Under the pieces are notes generated by a model. That model saw only the letters and a list, made by a program, of their open reading frames with translations. It was not told where the DNA came from and did not search any database. From positions 1 to 64,000 of the forward strand of contig CAJURF010000005.1 of assembly GCA_910588825.1 (NCBI GenBank): a stretch of 64,000 nucleotides of DNA. Direction: 5' to 3'. Positions 51,477-59,842 of the stretch are shown here, piece after piece. This DNA is from an uncultured Lachnospiraceae bacterium (GTDB lineage Bacteria; Bacillota; Clostridia; Lachnospirales; Lachnospiraceae). The first letter of the stretch is position 1. Every line of letters begins with the position of its first letter. Both the position numbers and the translations under genes were made by a program.

Positions 51477-52462
51477 TGACAAACCTCTTTTTTCAAAGCA
51501 ATAATAAAAAATGGCATTGCCGAGCAGACAGCACTTTTCACAAAGATTCCTGCCTGCCGCAGTTCTCTTTTCGTCTTATCCATCTGCACAAAACAGACAA
51601 TCTGCTCCTGAAAGGATTTCCACCAGTCTTTCCAGAACTGAAAATCTGACCATTTGCCGGGAATCATAGTCTCGGGAATTTTGATATTTCTGAACAAAAG
51701 GTATACCATTGCCGCCAGCATGATCCACCACAGAATCTTTCCCGCCGCCCACACTGGATAATCGTTTTTTAAGCTTTTCAAAAATCCAGCTGCCAGCACC
51801 CCGGGATACAAAAGGAGGAGCCACTGCGCAATTTCAGCAAGAAATCCGGAGCTCATTGGTTTTCCCCTCAGGCCATAACTCATCAAAAAACCTTTCACGT
51901 GAGCTGCCAATGTCATTCCCAATGCGATGCGGTCAGTTGTCTCTTTTGTTTCCGGCCGCATTATCAGCAGGGAAGTCTCATCTTTTAATACCCCCCGGAC
52001 CGTGAGCCGCCTCTGTCCGCAGACAATTTTGTTTCCGGCCGCCTCTGTACTGCCAAAAAGCTCCCAGGCTGTGTCTTCTGCCAGATAACACCCCTGCCAA
52101 TCATCTTCATTAAGAACAGCAGAGGATTGGACGAGAACTTCCAGACTGCCTCGTACTTTCCACACTGTCACGTCGCAAGTGCGGTTCAGCGATAGATTTT
52201 CTGCCGACTGTCCCTCCTCTTTTTTCCAGAAAGCGCAGGCTAAAGGGAAATCTTTTTCCTGCCTGTCTTTTTCCCAGGTTTTCATCACCCGCTCATAATC
52301 TTCCTCTGTCTGGCCGCTGTCCTTTTCGCAGACAATATGCCAGACAGAGGGAGCTTCTTTCAGCAGAGAATAATAGAAAACGCCAAAAGCATAGAAAATA
52401 AATCCTGCCAGTGTCATGACCAGGCAGCCAAGTCTGCCCTTTTGGCATTTCAGCCCCCTCAT
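51473..52462 (-). CDS. MacB-like periplasmic-core membrane protein, truncated or atypical
   Basis: 329 residues. N-terminal TM at about 12-33, an extracytoplasmic domain (about 40-180) with 'CYLAEDTAWELFGSTEAAGN' and 'CGQRRLTVRGVLKDETSLLI', similar to the MacB_PCD domain of FtsX-type ABC permeases, then two or three TM helices. The FtsX permease domain proper is replaced by an unrelated-looking hydrophobic tail. Its ATG overlaps the stop of the membrane fusion protein gene by 4 bp, so the two work together. No ABC ATPase is encoded nearby. Confidence 0.6.
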   Translation of the reverse strand: MRGLKCQKGRLGCLVMTLAGFIFYAFGVFYYSLLKEAPSVWHIVCEKDSGQTEEDYERVMKTWEKDRQEKDFPLACAFWKKEEGQSAENLSLNRTCDVTVWKVRGSLEVLVQSSAVLNEDDWQGCYLAEDTAWELFGSTEAAGNKIVCGQRRLTVRGVLKDETSLLIMRPETKETTDRIALGMTLAAHVKGFLMSYGLRGKPMSSGFLAEIAQWLLLLYPGVLAAGFLKSLKNDYPVWAAGKILWWIMLAAMVYLLFRNIKIPETMIPGKWSDFQFWKDWWKSFQEQIVCFVQMDKTKRELRQAGIFVKSAVCSAMPFFIIALKKEVCQ

Positions 52463-53817
52463 GACCCTTCCAGCCGCACCGGACTGCCCTCGTCGATGGC
52501 TTTGCTGGAATCCTGAATCACTTTTTCATCCACTGCCAGACTTCCGTCTGCTAAGGCCGCATACTGTTCATTCTGCTCCTGAACGTTCACACTGTGCTTC
52601 ATGGCCGTCAGCTGTTTTCCCAAAACCGTCTCTTTCTCACCCAGCACATAGACAAATTTCATACCATTGGCTTCATGAAGCGCTTGAAGAGGTATACAGG
52701 TGCTGTAAGTTTTCGATTTCTTTTCTGCTGTCATCTCAGCGCTGTCACCGATTTCCAGCAGGTCTGCCGGAAGATATACACATATTTCCAGAAGCGACGG
52801 GTCCTCAGCACTGACTTCAATGGAATGAATCTTCAGATTCTCTTCTTTCTTTTTCTTCAGCTCGCTGGACACTGTCACCGGCATGTCTTTTTCCAGATAT
52901 TTTTCCTCCTCTTTGCCCACCTGGGCAATCAGTCTGCACCCAGAAGACAAATCAGCCAGCAGAACCGGAGCGGCTTCCGTGGTCGACTCTCCCGGCGCCG
53001 CATTTAACTTTGTCACAGTTCCCTTTATGGGGGACACAATTTTCCCCTCCTTTTTCCGGAGTTTTTCCAGTTTTCTAAGCTGTATCTGCTTTTCTTTCAT
53101 GTCAGCTTCCCTCATTCTATCCGTACTGTCAGCCGGTTCCTCAGCCAGAGCGTCTTCCCATGCTCTCTGGGCGTTCAAAAGCCCCTCCTGCCGGGCTGAA
53201 AGGGCATTGTCATAAGCCTCCTGAGCTGTCTTTACTGCATCTGCCAGACCCTGTTCCTGTTCTTCAATCCCGCCGCTTTCCCCCTGGATTTCCTGCCGGC
53301 TGTTCAGATCTGCATAGTATTGGTTAAGCCTGTGGATGGCCTCATTCAATTCATCCGCCGCCCGGGCAGCATCCTGATCGCCTTTTTCCGCCGCTGCCGC
53401 ATAATCTTCCTGTGCCCGCGCCAACAGCAGTTCTTTCTTTTCCTCCTGGATTCTCCGGGCCGATTCCATGTCTTCAATCTCCCATTTTATCTTCTCTATT
53501 TCACGTCTGGCCGAAGAAATCTTATGGTCCAGTGCTCTCACATCCAGCTGCAGCAGAACATCGCCAGGTTCTACCCTGTCCCCCTCCTGGACTGATATAC
53601 GGGAAATCTTGTGCCCGGCCTCCACCTGCACTGCCTGTACCCGGTTCTCTGCCACTTTGCCTGTTGCAGACACTGTGTGAGACAATGCTGCCCTCTGAGG
53701 CGAAGCCGTCTGCACCACTGCCGTGGTCATAGAGGCGGATGACCTGGACAAGATGGTACAGGCCAGCATAAACGCAAGGAATTTCCCCAGCAATTTTAAC
53801 ATTTTTTCTTTTCCCAT
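52459..53817 (-). CDS. Membrane fusion (HlyD/MacA-like periplasmic adaptor) protein
   Basis: 452 residues. N-terminal TM at about 8-30, then biotinyl-lipoyl half-motif 'EAGHKISRISVQEGDRVEPG', long coiled-coil hairpin (about 105-260), second lipoyl half 'KIVSPIKGTVTKLNAAPGE', and beta-barrel domain ('DLSSGCRLIAQVGKEEEKYL'). Such proteins in Gram-positives work with MacB-type exporters. Here it lies directly after MalF/MalG-type import permeases (2-bp gap to MalG) and overlaps the MacB-like gene. Confidence 0.85.
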   Translation of the reverse strand: MGKEKMLKLLGKFLAFMLACTILSRSSASMTTAVVQTASPQRAALSHTVSATGKVAENRVQAVQVEAGHKISRISVQEGDRVEPGDVLLQLDVRALDHKISSARREIEKIKWEIEDMESARRIQEEKKELLLARAQEDYAAAAEKGDQDAARAADELNEAIHRLNQYYADLNSRQEIQGESGGIEEQEQGLADAVKTAQEAYDNALSARQEGLLNAQRAWEDALAEEPADSTDRMREADMKEKQIQLRKLEKLRKKEGKIVSPIKGTVTKLNAAPGESTTEAAPVLLADLSSGCRLIAQVGKEEEKYLEKDMPVTVSSELKKKKEENLKIHSIEVSAEDPSLLEICVYLPADLLEIGDSAEMTAEKKSKTYSTCIPLQALHEANGMKFVYVLGEKETVLGKQLTAMKHSVNVQEQNEQYAALADGSLAVDEKVIQDSSKAIDEGSPVRLEGS

Positions 53818-53819
53818 GA

Positions 53820-54659
53820 CTACTCCTTTACTGCAGCCGCCATGATTCCTTTTTCCAGATAATCCTGCCCGGCCAAAAATACAAGAACTGCCGGAATCAG
53901 TGCAATCACCGAAGCGGCAAAAGCTGCCTGGGCATCCTCAAGGCCAATATTGGGAAGATACAGGGACAGGGGCCACAGTTTCTTGCTTTTCAGAAACGTC
54001 ATGGGCTGTTCCAGCAGACTCCAATATTCCAGAAAACTTAGAACCAGCGCGGAAAGAATCCCCGAGGAGCCTCCCGGCAGCCCGATATGCCAGAACACCT
54101 GCCACTGGGACGCCCCGTCCAGTCTGGCCGCCTCCACAAGAGCCTGCGGCACCTGGTGAAAAAACCGATACATAATAAAAACCGGGAACGGGGAGAAGAT
54201 ACACAACAGTACAATCCCCCTGTGTGTATCCAGCATATGAAGCCCATCTAAGAGCAGATAATCCGACAACATAAACACCTGGAAAGGCATCATCATCAGC
54301 AGAATATAAAAAGTAAACAATATTTTCCGAAAGGGAAAGGTGCCCTTGGCAAATCCCCATGCCGCCAGAATCCCAAACAGAAACTGCCCTGCCAGAACCC
54401 CAGCCGTCAATTTTACAGAATTCCAGAACATGACAAAAAACTCCGGAGAGTCCAGCAGGATCTCCACGTAAGACTGACAGGTTGGGTACCTGGGCAGCCA
54501 GGGAAAATGGGCATATCCGCCTGCATCTCCCATCACCGCAAGAAGGCATTCCTGAATCTCCCCTTTTCCCATCAGAGACCCTGCCGCCAGGAAACAAAAG
54601 GGATAGACGCAGACAAACACCAATACCGCCAGGGGAATCATTTTCAATTTTTTCCACAC
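53820..54659 (-). CDS. Carbohydrate ABC transporter permease, MalG-like
   Basis: 279 residues, six membrane helices. The EAA loop that docks the ATPase is 'LVEAARLDGASQWQVFWHIG' followed by LPG. Third gene of the operon, 29 bp after the MalF-like gene. It would form the heteromeric import channel with MalF. Loop sequence is normal, so an ATPase is expected to bind; a shared MsmK-like ATPase elsewhere could serve. Confidence 0.88.
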   Translation of the reverse strand: MWKKLKMIPLAVLVFVCVYPFCFLAAGSLMGKGEIQECLLAVMGDAGGYAHFPWLPRYPTCQSYVEILLDSPEFFVMFWNSVKLTAGVLAGQFLFGILAAWGFAKGTFPFRKILFTFYILLMMMPFQVFMLSDYLLLDGLHMLDTHRGIVLLCIFSPFPVFIMYRFFHQVPQALVEAARLDGASQWQVFWHIGLPGGSSGILSALVLSFLEYWSLLEQPMTFLKSKKLWPLSLYLPNIGLEDAQAAFAASVIALIPAVLVFLAGQDYLEKGIMAAAVKE

Positions 54660-54688
54660 AGTTCAAACCTCACTAAGCCACGTTGTGT

Positions 54689-55537
54689 TCAATCCCACGC
54701 ACGTTTCAGAAGCAGTACCATCATAAAAATCACCCCGGCCTGCACCACCGCCCCTGCCGCCATTTTATCCATAGATAAATCCCGATACCAGTTATTAAAA
54801 AGGTGCTGGAGCAGATACATGCTCTCATGGGGATAATCTCCCGCCGCCAGATAGGCTTCCCGGAATACCTTAAAGGAATTCAAAACAGACAGCACAGAGA
54901 TGGTGAACAGGGAAGGCAGCAGATTGGGCAGGGTAATATACCGGAAGCACTGCCACCTGCCTGCCCCGTCTGCCTGTGCCGCCTCATACAGGCTTATGGG
55001 TATCCCGGACAGCCCCGCCAGCCACAGCACCATATCATATCCCAGATTCTTCCATAGATAACTGAAAACCAGAATCCAAAACGCCCAGGGAGTATTCATC
55101 CAGTCCGCCCCCGGCAGATGAAGCAGATGCATCAGCCCGCCCAGCAGCCCATTTTCATGAAACAGCACTTTCCACAAAAGGACCACCGATGCCGCCGGGA
55201 CAGCCATTGGAAACAAAATGCAGCTTTTCAACAGCCTCACATGGCGCTCCAGGCCGTAAAGTGCCAATGCGGCAGCCAGGGAAAGTACCAGAAGCAAAGG
55301 GATACAGACCGCTTCAAAGCGCAGGGTATTTCCCGCAGCCGTCTGAAACGCTGTGTTGGAAAAAACCATGCGGTAATTAGAAAGCCCGGCCCAGGTTCCG
55401 CTGGCCGCTTTCATAAAAGAACGGCGCACCACATCAAAAAAAGGGACTGCTATAAAAAGCAAAACGCCCAGAAGACTGGGGAGGACAAATCCAAATCCGC
55501 AGCCCCTGTATTTCTTTTTCAAATGGATCCCCCTCAC
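54689..55537 (-). CDS. Carbohydrate ABC transporter permease, MalF-like
   Basis: 282 residues, six membrane helices starting 'GFGFVLPSLLGVLLFIAVPF'. EAA loop 'LYEAAQADGAGRWQCFRYIT' followed by LPNL. It overlaps the solute-binding protein gene by 4 bp. Typical CUT1-family importer subunit; the sugar is not identifiable. Confidence 0.88.
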   Translation of the reverse strand: MRGIHLKKKYRGCGFGFVLPSLLGVLLFIAVPFFDVVRRSFMKAASGTWAGLSNYRMVFSNTAFQTAAGNTLRFEAVCIPLLLVLSLAAALALYGLERHVRLLKSCILFPMAVPAASVVLLWKVLFHENGLLGGLMHLLHLPGADWMNTPWAFWILVFSYLWKNLGYDMVLWLAGLSGIPISLYEAAQADGAGRWQCFRYITLPNLLPSLFTISVLSVLNSFKVFREAYLAAGDYPHESMYLLQHLFNNWYRDLSMDKMAAGAVVQAGVIFMMVLLLKRAWD

Positions 55538-57801
55538 TCAGCCAGATAAAGACGAATCTTCTCTGAGACCTTACCCACTGCTTCCGCCGGGGTCAGATTG
55601 CCCTGTACGCAGTCATCCGCCTGCTCCAGAACCGCGTTTCTCAGAATTTCATTGGCCACAGCCGGTGTATCGGCCTCTTTCACATACGCCGTAAATTCCT
55701 CAACTGTCTTGGAATCCAGCTTTTTCACATGCATCTCCATATAGCTGTCCGGGTCATTTGACATGCTGGTAGTAAAAGTGGATTCCTCCATACCTTCTGC
55801 AGACGACTCCAAAGCCTTTTGATGAACGGGAAGTCCCATCCCCATGGAAGCCTTCTGCGCTTCTTCTGTCAAAAGAAACGCCAGGAATTTTTCTGCCTCC
55901 TGTTTCGCCCCGCTCTGACTGTTGATTCCCATAATAGATCTTGGCACATAGACATGGGTGCTCTGGCCTGCCAGGGGCTTGTACGAAATCCCCTCTTTTT
56001 CCTCTGTGGTTGTATGAATCATAGCCAGGTCCGTCACAGACAGAATATTTCCAAAATTCAGCATGGTTCTATCATTGTAGAGCTCCATATTTCCTCCGCC
56101 CACAGAACTTACAAAATCACTGTATACCCCCCGCTCGCTGATACCGCTGTAAAATTCAGCGTAATCTTCCACAGAATTGTCCGTGTCGTAAATCCTGTTC
56201 AGCTGGGTATAAAACTCTTCCAGCAGATCTTCTTCCAAAGTCCCGTCCTCTTTCAGCCATACCGGCGAACAGGAATCGTAAATCTGGGCTGCCAGATAAG
56301 CTCCATTATAAAAGGAATTGTATACAGACCGCTGGGGTTCTTTCATCCCCTTCAGTTCTTCCACCACATCCGCAAATGACTGCAGGTCCTGAATGTTCTC
56401 CAGCACTTCCCGGCTGCCCACCACTAAGGGCATGCCAAACCGCAGGGGAATCCCGTAGATTTTCCCATCCTGCTCCACACTGTGCATCAGATTGGAGAAC
56501 AGGCCCTCCGCCTGATTGACTGTATCTGTCACATCTTCCAGCATCCCCTTTTCCATGTATGCGTCCACGGGCAGGCCATCCAGTACCAGCAGGTCAGGCC
56601 CTTTTCCCGCCATAATCTCCGTGCTGAGATTTTTCAGGGCATCTGAGTCAGTCACTCCATTATCCTGTGTCACACCCACTTCCAGATTCACATAAGCCTC
56701 CGGATTTTTTTTCTGATACTGGGAAATATTCTGCTGAAGTTCTGTATTTTCATGGAGGGTCCAGACCCTGAGCTGAGATTCCGGCACCACTGCCGCATCC
56801 TTTGAATATACATAATGAAACAGGTGAAACTGGTAATCATCATCTGCTTCCACGGCCAAGAGATAAAATTCATTGTTATCGGCAGCTTCCAGACTAATAA
56901 GCCCTGTGCTGGGACTCCCGATGGAGGACAGGGCGCCGTCCACCACCTGCTCCGCCATACTGCCATTCTTTATATACCGGTAAATCCCTTTCTCACTACA
57001 GAAGAAAATCTCGTTCTCCTCCTTTCCTCCCGCAAAAACCAGGGGCGTACACTCCATACTTCTCAGATCCGTGTGGGCACCGCTCTGGCTGATGGTCTCT
57101 GACAGGGCTTCGTCCTTTGCCAGAGCCTCCCCCGTCTTTCCGTCATAGGGTAATATCTCTCCATCGTGATTTACCATATAGACCGTATTCCCTGCGGTCT
57201 CAAAAAAACTCCCATCATCCGCGCCGGAAAACTTCTCCACTCTTTCCCCGGTCTCCATCTGAAGCGAGCAGATGGGCTGGTTCTGCTGCTGCATCAAGAG
57301 TTCCCCGTCCTGGGTATATCGCACAAAATAAACGTATTCATCAGAATTTACCGGCACTTCTTTCATAGTGCCGGACTCATCCAGCTGATAAAACCACTTC
57401 TTTTCCGTCTCACCGGATTCATCTGTCTCCATACAGACAACAAAGGCACCCCCTGTAGGGGACAGGGCCATCTTGTAAATATATTTCTCCGGCAGGTCAT
57501 ACCCCTTTTCCCAGGTACTCCCATCCTCCTGAAGATTCCATACAGCTTTTGCTCCGTCAGAATCCTCCGCGGCAATGCGGATAGTTCCGTCTTCCAGCTT
57601 CCCCATAGCAAGCACCCGGTCTGTATTTTCCGGAAAATCCACGTCTGACTCCAGATATCTCCCCTTCGCTTTGTCTGACTTCTTTTCCTGAGCCTGCTCC
57701 TCATAGGCCCCGCCGGTATCTGTGCCGCATCCGGTGAACAGACCCAGTGCCAGAACCGCAGCCAATGCGCGGCAGATTATTCTTTTTCCTTTATGCTTCA
57801 T
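55534..57801 (-). CDS. ABC transporter solute-binding lipoprotein with an N-terminal propeller-like extension
   Basis: 755 residues, nearly twice the usual 420. Lipobox with Cys25 ('LGLFTGCGTD'). Residues about 45-340 form a repetitive beta-rich region ('EDGTIRIAAEDSDGAKAVW', 'YMVNHDGEILPYDGKTGEA') with the spacing of a beta-propeller. Residues about 350-755 are a family-1 extracellular binding protein ('GKGPDLLVLDGLPVDAYMEK', 'YGIPLRFGMPLVVGSREVL', 'KFLAFLLTEEAQK'). The extension may bind a polymer or a partner. First gene of the importer/adaptor operon; RBS AAGGAGGT. Confidence 0.82.
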   Translation of the reverse strand: MKHKGKRIICRALAAVLALGLFTGCGTDTGGAYEEQAQEKKSDKAKGRYLESDVDFPENTDRVLAMGKLEDGTIRIAAEDSDGAKAVWNLQEDGSTWEKGYDLPEKYIYKMALSPTGGAFVVCMETDESGETEKKWFYQLDESGTMKEVPVNSDEYVYFVRYTQDGELLMQQQNQPICSLQMETGERVEKFSGADDGSFFETAGNTVYMVNHDGEILPYDGKTGEALAKDEALSETISQSGAHTDLRSMECTPLVFAGGKEENEIFFCSEKGIYRYIKNGSMAEQVVDGALSSIGSPSTGLISLEAADNNEFYLLAVEADDDYQFHLFHYVYSKDAAVVPESQLRVWTLHENTELQQNISQYQKKNPEAYVNLEVGVTQDNGVTDSDALKNLSTEIMAGKGPDLLVLDGLPVDAYMEKGMLEDVTDTVNQAEGLFSNLMHSVEQDGKIYGIPLRFGMPLVVGSREVLENIQDLQSFADVVEELKGMKEPQRSVYNSFYNGAYLAAQIYDSCSPVWLKEDGTLEEDLLEEFYTQLNRIYDTDNSVEDYAEFYSGISERGVYSDFVSSVGGGNMELYNDRTMLNFGNILSVTDLAMIHTTTEEKEGISYKPLAGQSTHVYVPRSIMGINSQSGAKQEAEKFLAFLLTEEAQKASMGMGLPVHQKALESSAEGMEESTFTTSMSNDPDSYMEMHVKKLDSKTVEEFTAYVKEADTPAVANEILRNAVLEQADDCVQGNLTPAEAVGKVSEKIRLYLAE

Positions 57802-57913
57802 TTTGTGTACCTCCTTATATGCCCTCTATCTTAACACCAGTATCTCTAAAAAACATCAAAATAAAATCTAAATTACCTCTAAGTCATCTCGAAAACATGT
57901 TTTAAAATACATC

Positions 57914-57942
57914 TGTTAAGACCGTTTTTTTTCTGGTATAAT
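57914..57942 (+). promoter_or_regulatory. Extended -10 promoter of rqcH
   Basis: TGGTATAAT (extended -10; TATAAT at 57937-57942) with a weak -35 TGTTAA 17 bp upstream. The start codon follows 22 bp after the -10, giving a very short leader with AGGAGG. Confidence 0.55.
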
Positions 57943-57963
57943 ATGGCCAGGAGGAAAACAACT

Positions 57964-59709
57964 ATGGCTTTTGACGGAATTACCGTTGCCTGTCTGGCGG
58001 CGGAACTGAAAAAATCTCTGTTAAACGGACGCATCCACAAGATAGCGCAGCCGGAAACAGATGAACTTTTGCTGACCTGCAAAGGAACCGGCGGGGTAAA
58101 AAAGCTGTCCATCTCGGCCAGCGCCTCCCTTCCTTATCTCTATTTTACACAGCAGAATAAACCCAGCCCTTTAACGGCACCCAGCTTCTGTATGCTGCTG
58201 CGCAAGCATATTGGCAGCGCACGGATTACAGATATTACCCAGCCGGGGCTGGAACGGGTTTTGTTCATAGATTTGGAACACTTAAACGAAATGGGGGATG
58301 TGTGCCAGAAACGTCTCATTGTTGAGATCATGGGAAAACACAGCAATATTATATTCTGCAATCAAGACGGCATGATACTGGACAGCATCAAGCATGTATC
58401 TTCCAATATGAGTTCTGTGCGGGAGGTTCTGCCCGGACGGCAGTATTTTATCCCCCAGACCCAGGACAAGCTGGACCCATTGACTATCACAGAGGAACAA
58501 TTTATAGAAAAGGTCTGTACCAGGCCCATGGAAATCGGAAAGGCACTTTATGGCACCTGCACCGGCATCAGCCCTGTCATGGCCAATGAAATCTGTCATC
58601 TGGCCTCTCTGGACGCCGGCGCCCCGGCACTATCCCTGACGGACAATGAGAAGCTCCATCTGTGCCGCACCTTTCTCAGAATGATGGAGCAGATCAAAGA
58701 GGGGGAATTCTCCCCGCATATGATCTACCGGGACGGGGAGCCTGTGGAATACAGCGCCTTTCCCATGAGCCAGTACGAAAGCGGATACACGGCCGAGCCC
58801 TTTGACTCCATCTCTTCGCTTCTGGAAACCTATTACGCCTCCAGGAGCACCATCACCCGCATCCGGCAGAAATCGGCAGACCTGCGCAAAATCGTACAAA
58901 CCGCCCTGGACCGGAACAGGAAAAAATACCAGCTGCAGCAAAAACAGCTGAAAGACACTGGCAAAAAGGACCGGTACAAAGTATACGGAGAACTGATCAA
59001 TACGTACGGTTACGGACTGGAAGAAGGCTGTAAATCTTTCCAGGCGCTGAATTATTACACCAACGAGGAAATCACCATCCCTCTGGACCCCAATCTGACC
59101 CCCATGGAAAACTCCAAGCGGTATTTCAGCCGGTACAACAAACTAAAGCGCACCCAGGAGGCACTGAATCAGCAGATTCAGGAGACTGCCTCAGAAATCC
59201 AGCACCTGGAATCCATTCAGACTGCTCTGGAAATCGCCTTACAGGAAAACGACCTGGCCCAGATCAAAGAGGAGCTGATGGACTACGGCTACATCCGGCG
59301 CAAATACGGGAAAAAGCAGAAAATGCAGGGCAAATCCAAGCCCTTCCATTACATTTCCTCTGACGGTTACCATATGTACGTGGGCAAAAATAATTTCCAG
59401 AACGAAGAGCTGACTTTCAAGCTTGCCACGGGAAACGACTGGTGGTTCCACGCCAAACAGATGCCTGGCTCCCACGTGATTGTAAAAAGCAACAACGAGG
59501 AACTGCCGGACCGGACCTTCGAGGAGGCCGGACAGCTGGCTGCCTATTACTCCAGCGGCCGGGGTGCCCCGAAAGTGGAAATTGACTATGTCCAGAAGAA
59601 ACATGTAAAGAAAACCCCAGGGGCAAAGCCGGGCTTTGTAATTTATTACACCAATTATTCCCTAGTTGCCCGCCCAGACATTTCCCGAATCGAAGAATGC
59701 ACTACTTGA
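57964..59709 (+). CDS. rqcH: Ribosome quality control factor RqcH (NFACT family, FbpA-like)
   Basis: 581 residues from the ATG at 57964 (AGGAGG 9 bp upstream; an upstream in-frame ATG at 57943 overlaps the promoter). NFACT-N domain with 'FDGITVACLAAELKKSLLNG' at the start, helical middle with coiled coil (about 285-440), and NFACT-R domain 'GNDWWFHAKQMPGSHVIVKS' near residues 500-520. The bacterial Rqc2 homologue binds stalled 50S subunits and adds Ala tails. Alternatively annotated as a fibronectin-binding protein. Cytoplasmic. Confidence 0.92.
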   Translation: MAFDGITVACLAAELKKSLLNGRIHKIAQPETDELLLTCKGTGGVKKLSISASASLPYLYFTQQNKPSPLTAPSFCMLLRKHIGSARITDITQPGLERVLFIDLEHLNEMGDVCQKRLIVEIMGKHSNIIFCNQDGMILDSIKHVSSNMSSVREVLPGRQYFIPQTQDKLDPLTITEEQFIEKVCTRPMEIGKALYGTCTGISPVMANEICHLASLDAGAPALSLTDNEKLHLCRTFLRMMEQIKEGEFSPHMIYRDGEPVEYSAFPMSQYESGYTAEPFDSISSLLETYYASRSTITRIRQKSADLRKIVQTALDRNRKKYQLQQKQLKDTGKKDRYKVYGELINTYGYGLEEGCKSFQALNYYTNEEITIPLDPNLTPMENSKRYFSRYNKLKRTQEALNQQIQETASEIQHLESIQTALEIALQENDLAQIKEELMDYGYIRRKYGKKQKMQGKSKPFHYISSDGYHMYVGKNNFQNEELTFKLATGNDWWFHAKQMPGSHVIVKSNNEELPDRTFEEAGQLAAYYSSGRGAPKVEIDYVQKKHVKKTPGAKPGFVIYYTNYSLVARPDISRIEECTT

Positions 59710-59762
59710 CAAATATCCAGGGAAACATTAGAATATCAAAAGGCCAAGTGCCGATTAGATAG

Positions 59763-59791
59763 ATATGCCCCTGGACCAAAGCTTCAGGGGC
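59763..59791 (+). terminator. Hairpin terminator between rqcH and leuS
   Basis: ATGCCCCTG and CAGGGGCAT make a perfect 9-bp stem with an 11-nt loop, followed by a T-rich stretch after a few bases. It lies 54 bp after the rqcH stop and about 50 bp before the leuS start. T-box specifier motifs are absent. Confidence 0.6.
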
Positions 59792-59842
59792 ATTTGCATA
59801 ATTTTTCATAAATTCAGGAATTCAACGAGGAGGAATCAAAAT

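Noticed and set aside
53938..54666. 242-codon frame overlapping the MalG-like permease gene on the same strand
   Set aside because: Shifted frame within a gene with clear homology; repetitive Gly/Ser/Val composition typical of a shadow frame.
59710..59842. Possible T-box leader before leuS
   Set aside because: Only a short GC hairpin is present. The conserved AGGGTGGNACCGCG-type segment and specifier loop are missing, and the space is too short.
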